Positions 13,575 through 17,759 of a stretch of DNA of 17,759 nt are shown piece by piece. The notes below the pieces were generated by a model, which was not told where the DNA came from, made no database searches, and was given only the letters and a program-made list of their open reading frames with translations. Location: positions 1 to 17,759 of the forward strand of contig CAZUZD010000106.1 of assembly GCA_964624465.1 (NCBI GenBank), in the 5' to 3' direction. Source of the stretch: CAZUZD01 sp964624465. Its GTDB lineage: Bacteria; Planctomycetota; Planctomycetia; Isosphaerales; Isosphaeraceae. Position numbers and translations under genes: made by a program. Position 1 is the first letter of the stretch, and each line of letters opens with the position of its first letter.

Positions 13575-14726
13575 TCAGCTGATGATCTCCAGCTTCGGCA
13601 TCTTGGGCGCCTTGAGGTTCTGGACGCTGATCTGGGCGGCGAGCTGCTCGACGACGCCGAGGAGGTAGGGGCGGGAGGGGTTGTCGGTGGAGAGGGCCTC
13701 GTCGAGGCGGCCGGCGTCGCCGCGCTCGCGGAGGGCGACGTTCAAGGGGACCTCGCCCAGGAACGGCACGCCCAGCTCGGCGGCCTTGCGGCGGGCGCCG
13801 CCCTGGCCGAAGACGTAGACCCGCTCGTCCCCCTCGCCGGGGAACAGGTCGCCCGAGGCGGCCAGGGCCCGCGCCTGGGGGCCACCGCGCTCGGCCAGGT
13901 AGGCGCTGATGTCCAGGAAGCTCATGTTCTCGATCATGCCCAGCAGCGGCACCTTGAGCTGGCGGAACATGCTGATGGCCCGCACGGCATCGAGCAGGGC
14001 GACCTCCTGCGGCGTGCACACGACCACCGCGCCGGTCAGCGGCAGGGTCTGCGCCAGCGTCAGGGGCACGTCGCCGGTGCCGGGGGGCAGGTCGATGACC
14101 AGGTAGTCCAGTTCCCCCCACTCCACCTGGTGCAGGAACTGCTGCATGATGCCGTGGAGCATCGGGCCGCGCATGATCACGGCCTTCTCGGGCTCGAGCA
14201 GGAAGCCCATCGACATGAGCTTCAGGCCGCCGGCCTCGATGGGCGCGATCCGCTCGCCGCGGGCCATCGGGCGGCCACGGGCGCCGACGAGGTGCGGGAT
14301 CGAGGGGCCGTAGACGTCGGCGTCCATCAGGCCGACCTTCGCGCCGTAGCTCTTGAGGCCGTAGGCGATCGAGGCGGCCATGGTGCTCTTGCCGACGCCG
14401 CCCTTGCCCGAGCCGACGGCGATCACGTTCTTGACGCCGGGGATGTCCCCCTTCTCGGTGATCCCCTTGCCGCGGACCTCCGAGCTCATGGTGATGTGGA
14501 CCTTGAGCGCATCGCCCAGGCGGGCGGTCAGGGCAGCGCGGATATCGCCCTCGATCTTGGCCTTCAGGGGGCAGGCGGGGGTGGTCAGGTTCACCGTGAG
14601 CCAGAGGGCGTCGTCGGTGACCTTGATGTCCTTGATCATCCCCAGGTCGACCAGGTCGCGGCCGATCTCCGGGTCCTTCACTCCCTTGAGGGCGTCGAGC
14701 ACGTCGCGTTCGGTCAGGCGGGCCAT
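13575..14726 (-). CDS. mrp: Mrp/ApbC/NBP35-family P-loop ATPase (iron-sulfur carrier type), without the CxxC motif
   Basis: A 383-residue cytosolic ATPase. ATG 14726 has GAGGAA nine bases upstream; the in-frame extension to 14813 is Pro-rich and rejected. Residues 1-85 form a MIP18/DUF59-type domain with the conserved Cys 52 in TPACPLK. A deviant Walker A, GSGKGGVGKST (105-115; Lys 108 and Lys 113), DADVYGPSIP (135-144) and IDLPPGTGD (211-219) mark the ATPase. Family members load and transfer Fe-S clusters, normally using a CxxC soon after ENMS. Here ENMS (266-269) is followed by a 36-residue stretch without any cysteine before FGQGG (306-310). Only two cysteines exist in the whole protein (52 and 237). 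Cluster binding by the canonical site is therefore impossible as written. The reading frame is intact. It is downstream of, and on the same strand as, the receiver-like gene. Confidence 0.93.
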   Translation of the reverse strand: MARLTERDVLDALKGVKDPEIGRDLVDLGMIKDIKVTDDALWLTVNLTTPACPLKAKIEGDIRAALTARLGDALKVHITMSSEVRGKGITEKGDIPGVKNVIAVGSGKGGVGKSTMAASIAYGLKSYGAKVGLMDADVYGPSIPHLVGARGRPMARGERIAPIEAGGLKLMSMGFLLEPEKAVIMRGPMLHGIMQQFLHQVEWGELDYLVIDLPPGTGDVPLTLAQTLPLTGAVVVCTPQEVALLDAVRAISMFRQLKVPLLGMIENMSFLDISAYLAERGGPQARALAASGDLFPGEGDERVYVFGQGGARRKAAELGVPFLGEVPLNVALRERGDAGRLDEALSTDNPSRPYLLGVVEQLAAQISVQNLKAPKMPKLEIIS

Positions 14727-14820
14727 GAGCGGCAATTCCTCGGCGGGCGGGAGGGGAAGCGGTCCGGGAGTGCGGGGCGCGGGGGGCTCGGCCGACGGGC
14801 CGGGCCCCGGCATGCCCCTG

Positions 14821-14849
14821 ATTGTACGAGCCCGGCGACCGGGGGCCCA
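14821..14849 (-). promoter_or_regulatory. Candidate promoter of mrp
   Basis: Minus strand TACAAT (14826-14821) lies 95-100 bases before ATG 14726, with TGGGCC (14849-14844) as a weak -35 at 17 bases. If real, mrp is transcribed independently of the receiver-like gene upstream. Confidence 0.45.
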
Positions 14850-14859
14850 CCCGGGCGGG

Positions 14860-15318
14860 TCAGAGCGGCGCCGTCAGGGCCCGTTCCCAGGGTTCGAGCA
14901 CCGGCTCGGGCAGGCTGCCCCAGCCGTCGCGACCGGCCCGCCGCAGCGCCAGGGGGCACCAGCGGTCCAGCAGCCCGACGACCTCGGGCGGGTTGACCGG
15001 TCCGGTCAGGACGTGGGCCGCCCCCAGCTCCCGGGCCAGGGTGGGCACGCCCGGGTGGGCGCCGGGGTCGAGCACGAGCACCAGGGCGTCGGCGGTGGCA
15101 TCGCCGCAGCGGGCCAGATCGTCGAGGCCGCGGGCGGGCCCGCGGGCCAGGTCGATCAGGACCAGGGCCCCCCGGCCGGGGGCCAGGGCGGCGCGGAGGT
15201 CGGCGGCCGAGCGGGTCTCGACCAGGTGCACGGGCCAGCCGGCGACGCGGGGACGGAGCTGGCGGGCCCAGGTGGCCAGCCGCTCGTGCACGACCAGGGG
15301 CAGGCGGCGTTGCGGCAT
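14860..15318 (-). CDS. Degenerate receiver-like (CheY-fold) protein, function unknown
   Basis: A 152-residue protein from ATG 15318 (no good ribosome site visible). The pattern of short hydrophobic strands alternating with helices is that of a response-regulator receiver: LPLVV (6-10), PVHLVE (29-34), ALVLIDL (51-57), ALVLVLD (78-84) and AAHVLTGPVNPPEVVGLLDRW (100-120). Asp 56, at the end of the third strand, sits where the phospho-acceptor would be. The acidic pair after strand 1 is missing (Val-His-Glu instead) and the conserved Lys after the last strand is replaced. Phosphorylation-dependent switching is therefore doubtful; it may be a pseudo-receiver used for protein binding. The fold call is by eye and moderately sure. 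It ends 133 bases before mrp on the same strand and is divergent to dnaJ. Confidence 0.65.
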   Translation of the reverse strand: MPQRRLPLVVHERLATWARQLRPRVAGWPVHLVETRSAADLRAALAPGRGALVLIDLARGPARGLDDLARCGDATADALVLVLDPGAHPGVPTLARELGAAHVLTGPVNPPEVVGLLDRWCPLALRRAGRDGWGSLPEPVLEPWERALTAPL

Positions 15319-15369
15319 GGGCGCGGCACCGGTCGGGGGCCCGGCCCGGTCGCGGCGGCGGTGGGCCGC

Positions 15370-15399
15370 TTGCTGGGCCGGGGGGGCACGGGCTAAGAT
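15370..15399 (+). promoter_or_regulatory. Candidate promoter of the dnaJ gene cluster
   Basis: TTGCTG (15370-15375), 18 bases, GC-TAAGAT with the hexamer at 15394-15399 (four of six matches, including T1, A2, A5 and T6). The predicted leader is close to 90 bases. No HAIR-like (CTTGAGT-N7-ACTCAAG) or CIRCE element was seen between here and ATG 15495. Confidence 0.45.
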
Positions 15400-15494
15400 A
15401 ACCGGGCCGGAGGTCCTGTTTCGAGCACGGAGTCCGGCCGCTTCCCGCCCCGGTGAGTCGCGCGGCGGAACGGAGTCGTTGGACCGCTCAGGCC

Positions 15495-16532
15495 ATGGCC
15501 GACCGCGATTTTTACGAGGTCCTGGGTGTCGCCCGCGACGCCACGCCCGACCAGATCAAGAAGGCGTACCGGGCGATGGCGCGCAAGCACCATCCGGACG
15601 TCAACCCGGGCGACAAGTCGGCCGAGAAGGCGTTCAAGGAAGCCCAGAACGCCTACGACGTCCTGAGCGACCCGGAGAAGCGCAAGCTCTTCGACCAGTT
15701 CGGCATGGCCGCCTTCTCCGGCGGCTCGGCCGGCCCCCGCGCCGACGCCGCCGACTGGGCCCGCGGCCAGGGCGGCCAGGGCGGCCCGGGTGGCTCCGAG
15801 TTCGTCGACTTCAGCCAGTTCTTCAACGCCCAGCCCCGCGGCAACTATTCCACCGGCCGGGGCAACCCGTTCGCCGGCGGCATGGACGAGGGGGGCGGGG
15901 GCGGCGGCGGGATCTTCGAGGAGATCCTCGGCAAGTTTCGCGGCGGTGGCGGCGGCGCGGGCCGATCGGCCCGGCGGCCCCGCACCGGGCCGGCGCCCAC
16001 CGAGGCGAACCTCGCCATCCCGTTCCTCACCGCCGTCCGCGGCGGCGAGACCTCCATCGACGTGGTCCGCTCCGACGGCCACCGCGAGTCGCTGGTCGTC
16101 AAGATCCCCTCCGGCACGGCCGACGGCGCCAAGCTCCGGCTCCGCGGCCGCGGCGAGCCTTCCCCCGACGGAGGGCCGGCCGGCGACCTCCTGATCCGGG
16201 TCGAGGTCCAGCCGCACCCGTACTTCACCCGCCAGGGCCGCGACCTGCTCGTCGACGTGCCCCTGACCGTCGGCGAGGCCGTCCTGGGCGCCCGGGTCGA
16301 GGTGCCCACGCTCGACGGCCCCAAGACCCTGCCGATCCCGCCCGGCACCTCCGGCGGCCAGAAGCTGCGGCTCCGGGGCCAGGGCGTGCCCGCCCGTGGT
16401 GACAAGCCGGCCGGCGACCTGTTCGTCGTGGCGAAGATCGTCGTGCCCAAGCTCACCGACCCCGAGAGCCAGGAGCTGATCCGCCAGTTCGCCGAGCGGC
16501 ACCCGATGGACCCCCGCCGCGGCCTCTGGTGA
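15495..16532 (+). CDS. dnaJ: DnaJ-family co-chaperone, class B (CbpA-like, no zinc finger)
   Basis: A 345-residue J-domain protein that stimulates DnaK ATPase and delivers unfolded clients. ATG 15495 opens MADRDFYEVLGV directly, the standard J-domain start. The J domain is residues 4-70, with the HPD motif at 33-35 and the QNAYDVLSDPEKRKLFDQFG end. A Gly-rich G/F region follows (about 72-165; runs of Gly at 133-139 and 150-154). C-terminal peptide-binding domains lie at about 168-245 and 250-335, with IPSGTADGAKLRLRGRG and IPPGTSGGQKLRLRGQG marking each. There are no CxxCxGxG repeats (no zinc finger), so it is CbpA-like rather than canonical DnaJ. It is followed by a MerR-fold gene, as in the cbpA-cbpM and dnaJ-hspR arrangements, which supports a stress-response role. 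Confidence 0.93.
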   Translation: MADRDFYEVLGVARDATPDQIKKAYRAMARKHHPDVNPGDKSAEKAFKEAQNAYDVLSDPEKRKLFDQFGMAAFSGGSAGPRADAADWARGQGGQGGPGGSEFVDFSQFFNAQPRGNYSTGRGNPFAGGMDEGGGGGGGIFEEILGKFRGGGGGAGRSARRPRTGPAPTEANLAIPFLTAVRGGETSIDVVRSDGHRESLVVKIPSGTADGAKLRLRGRGEPSPDGGPAGDLLIRVEVQPHPYFTRQGRDLLVDVPLTVGEAVLGARVEVPTLDGPKTLPIPPGTSGGQKLRLRGQGVPARGDKPAGDLFVVAKIVVPKLTDPESQELIRQFAERHPMDPRRGLW

Positions 16533-16593
16533 GCCGGGCGGTCGACCCGTCCGGCGCGAACCCGCCCCCCGCCACGCGACCGGGACCCCGAGC

Positions 16594-16974
16594 ATGCGTG
16601 TTGCGATCATCCCCCGAGAGCAGGTGGCCCGGCGGCTGGCGGTCAGCCCGGCGGCGCTGGCGCAGTACGAGGCCCGTGGCCTGATCCGGGTCGTCCGCGA
16701 GGGGGCCGTCGAGGGGTACGAGCCCCGCGAGGTGCGCCGGGTCTGGACCGTCGTGAGCCTGCACCGCGAGGCCGGCGTCAACCTCGCCGGCATCGAGGCC
16801 ATCCTCCGGCTCCGGGCCCAGCTCGACGACCTGGCCGAGCACCTCCAGCACCTGGGCGACGCCCTGCAATCCGCGCTCCGGGAGCCCGACCGTGACGGCG
16901 AGACCGACCTCGAACCCGGCGCCGACCTCGACGCCACCGACGCCGACGCCGACCCCGGGCGGCCCCCGGCCTGA
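16594..16974 (+). CDS. MerR-fold protein, HspR/CbpM-like
   Basis: A 126-residue protein. Residues 7-45 form a MerR-type winged helix-turn-helix (REQVARRLAVSPAALAQYEARGLI, then a wing ending GYEPREVRRVW). VVSLHREAGVNLAGIEAILRLRAQL (53-77) is the segment typical of HspR. Residues 65-96 are a leucine-rich coiled coil, and the last 30 are acidic and Pro-rich. Two known roles fit the position 61 bases after dnaJ. HspR is a repressor of chaperone genes. CbpM is a MerR-fold protein that binds the J domain of CbpA and inhibits it. The absence of a visible HAIR operator and the class B DnaJ next door slightly favour a CbpM-like role. The sequence alone does not decide. Its end overlaps the next reading frame. 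Confidence 0.85.
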   Translation: MRVAIIPREQVARRLAVSPAALAQYEARGLIRVVREGAVEGYEPREVRRVWTVVSLHREAGVNLAGIEAILRLRAQLDDLAEHLQHLGDALQSALREPDRDGETDLEPGADLDATDADADPGRPPA

Positions 16975-17197
16975 GCCGGCGGCCCTGGCCCTGGCGGCCG
17001 TGGCGCCGGTGCCGCCCCGGCAGCGGGTCGAGCGGGTGGTCGCCCTCTGGGGCGTGGTCACGCTCGTGGGGGTCGCGATCCTGGGCCTGTTCGTCGTCTG
17101 GCACCTGGTGCGCCGCGGCCGGCTGGTCCGCGACCGCCTGGGCCACCCCCGCATCGTCCAGTGGCCCGAGTTGCCCGACCGCGGCCCCGAGCCCTGA
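16892..17197 (+). CDS. Small single-helix membrane protein, function unknown
   Basis: A 101-residue frame from GTG 16892, which has GGGAG seven bases upstream (16880-16884). This start overlaps the MerR-fold gene by 83 bases in another frame. A later GTG at 17000 (no clear ribosome site) would avoid the overlap and give 66 residues. Residues 1-28 are Pro/Thr-rich and may not be real. Residues 46-69 form one strong transmembrane helix (VVALWGVVTLVGVAILGLFV core) followed by VRRGRLVRDRLG and a conserved-looking HPRIVQWPELPD tail. The positive charges after the helix predict a cytoplasmic C-terminus. I do not recognise it. Its place between a chaperone cluster and rnpA suggests co-transcription with one or both. 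Confidence 0.6.
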   Translation: MTARPTSNPAPTSTPPTPTPTPGGPRPEPAALALAAVAPVPPRQRVERVVALWGVVTLVGVAILGLFVVWHLVRRGRLVRDRLGHPRIVQWPELPDRGPEP

Positions 17198-17310
17198 GCC
17201 GCCCGGCCCCTGCCCCCCGCATCCCGACCGAACCGAAGACGAGGCCGACCCTGAACGCCCCCGAGCCCGAGACCCCGCCGTCGGCCGCCCTCGCGACCAC
17301 GCCCGAGCCC

Positions 17311-17759
17311 GTGACCGTCACCCCCGAGGTCGAGGTCGAGGGGCCGCCGCCGCCACGGGCGCGGTTCCGGCCCCACGAGCGGGTGCTGGCGCCCGGCGAT
17401 TTCCAGCGGGCGTTCCAGGCCCGCCGCTCGGTCTCCGATGCCGCCATGGTCGTCTACGGCACCCGCAACGGCCGCGACCACGCCCGGCTGGGGCTGTCGA
17501 TCGGCAAGCGCAAGGTCCGGCGGGCCTCGGCGCGGAACCGGCTCAAGCGGGTGCTCCGCGAGGCGTTCCGGCTCTCGAAGGCCGAGCTGCCCGCCGGCGT
17601 CGACCTGATCGTCGTGCCGCGCGGCGTGGGCCTGACCCTCGACCAGGCCCGCCGCTCGCTCGTGCGCCTGGGCCGCGACCTGGCCCGCAAGCTCGAACCC
17701 CGCCCCCGGCCCCCCGAGGCCCTGCCCGTGCCCGTGCCAGTGCCCGTGCCGGTGCCCCC
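17311..17759 (+). CDS. rnpA: Ribonuclease P protein component, C-terminus cut by window edge
   Basis: The protein subunit that binds the RNase P RNA and helps it cleave 5' leaders from pre-tRNA. It is recognised by FRPHERVLAPGDFQRAF (about 19-35), ARLGLSIGKRKVRRASARNRLKRVLREAFR with the family's RNR box (Arg 75-Asn-Arg 77), and DLIVVPRG. The frame is open to the edge, with 149 codons visible from GTG 17311. There is no ATG in frame. GTG 17311 has no clear ribosome site, whereas CTG 17251 has GAGG (17241-17244) six bases upstream, so the true start could be 60 bases earlier and use CTG. Either way there is an acidic/Pro-rich N-terminal extension of 15-35 residues. The tail after residue 135 becomes Pro-Val repeats. 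rpmH, the usual neighbour, is not upstream. Confidence 0.9.
   Translation, partial: MTVTPEVEVEGPPPPRARFRPHERVLAPGDFQRAFQARRSVSDAAMVVYGTRNGRDHARLGLSIGKRKVRRASARNRLKRVLREAFRLSKAELPAGVDLIVVPRGVGLTLDQARRSLVRLGRDLARKLEPRPRPPEALPVPVPVPVPVP
17725..17759 (+). repeat. Tandem hexamer repeat (CCNGTG) in the rnpA tail
   Basis: Five consecutive CCNGTG units (17725-17754), in frame as Pro-Val pairs, continue toward the window edge. The total length is unknown. Confidence 0.8.

Noticed and set aside
13870..13930. Frameshift or deletion explaining the missing CxxC in mrp
   Set aside because: The frame is continuous with ENMS before and FGQGG after, and codon third positions stay G/C throughout, so it reads as a true insertion/replacement.
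15400..15494. HAIR or CIRCE heat-shock operator before dnaJ
   Set aside because: No CTTGAGT/ACTCAAG or TTAGCACTC/GAGTGCTAA half-sites can be found in the leader.
17198..17250. rpmH (ribosomal protein L34) upstream of rnpA, as in many bacteria
   Set aside because: The gap is only 53 bases, with no Arg/Lys-rich L34 sequence in any frame.

Overview
The window is very GC-rich (well above 65% by eye), with almost every third codon position G or C. The gene content points to a planctomycete, probably of the Isosphaera/Singulisphaera type. The evidence is a PEP-CTERM secreted protein, a membrane-anchored protein with squalene-cyclase-like repeats, a Hanks-type Ser/Thr kinase and a PP2C phosphatase, a small conserved 'KALKAFKKRLKL' type protein, and many short transcription units facing in both directions. 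The taxonomic call is an inference from content, not from a marker gene.

Left third (1-6884). A Ser/Thr kinase (minus, cut by the left edge) diverges from a secreted protein of unknown function. That gene converges, with a 7-base gap, on a membrane-anchored alpha/alpha-toroid protein. A 76-residue conserved protein (minus) diverges from a trans-sulfuration-type PLP enzyme. A PEP-CTERM secreted protein follows and converges on a PP2C phosphatase.

Middle (6885-13574). The phosphatase diverges from a large two-half M16 metallopeptidase across a 374-base region. That region holds a consensus -35 box inside an inverted repeat and a strong GC hairpin. Then come a small four-helix membrane protein, an OsmC-family protein and a RuvC/RNase H-fold putative nuclease. 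The 519 bases after it contain no gene. They form an island of palindromes, including a 234-base element bounded by two 50-base inverted arms, each with its own internal hairpin.

Right third (13575-17759). An Mrp/ApbC-type P-loop ATPase without the usual CxxC and a degenerate receiver-like protein lie on the minus strand. They diverge from a class B DnaJ followed by a MerR-fold HspR/CbpM-like protein, a small overlapping membrane-protein ORF, and rnpA (RNase P protein), which runs off the right edge with a Pro-Val hexamer repeat in its tail and no ATG start.

Most lone or lead genes have an AT-rich TANNAT hexamer 50-100 bases upstream of the start, often preceded by GC. In this base composition these stand out and are the best promoter candidates. 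No tRNA, rRNA, CRISPR array, transposase gene or replication origin was seen.
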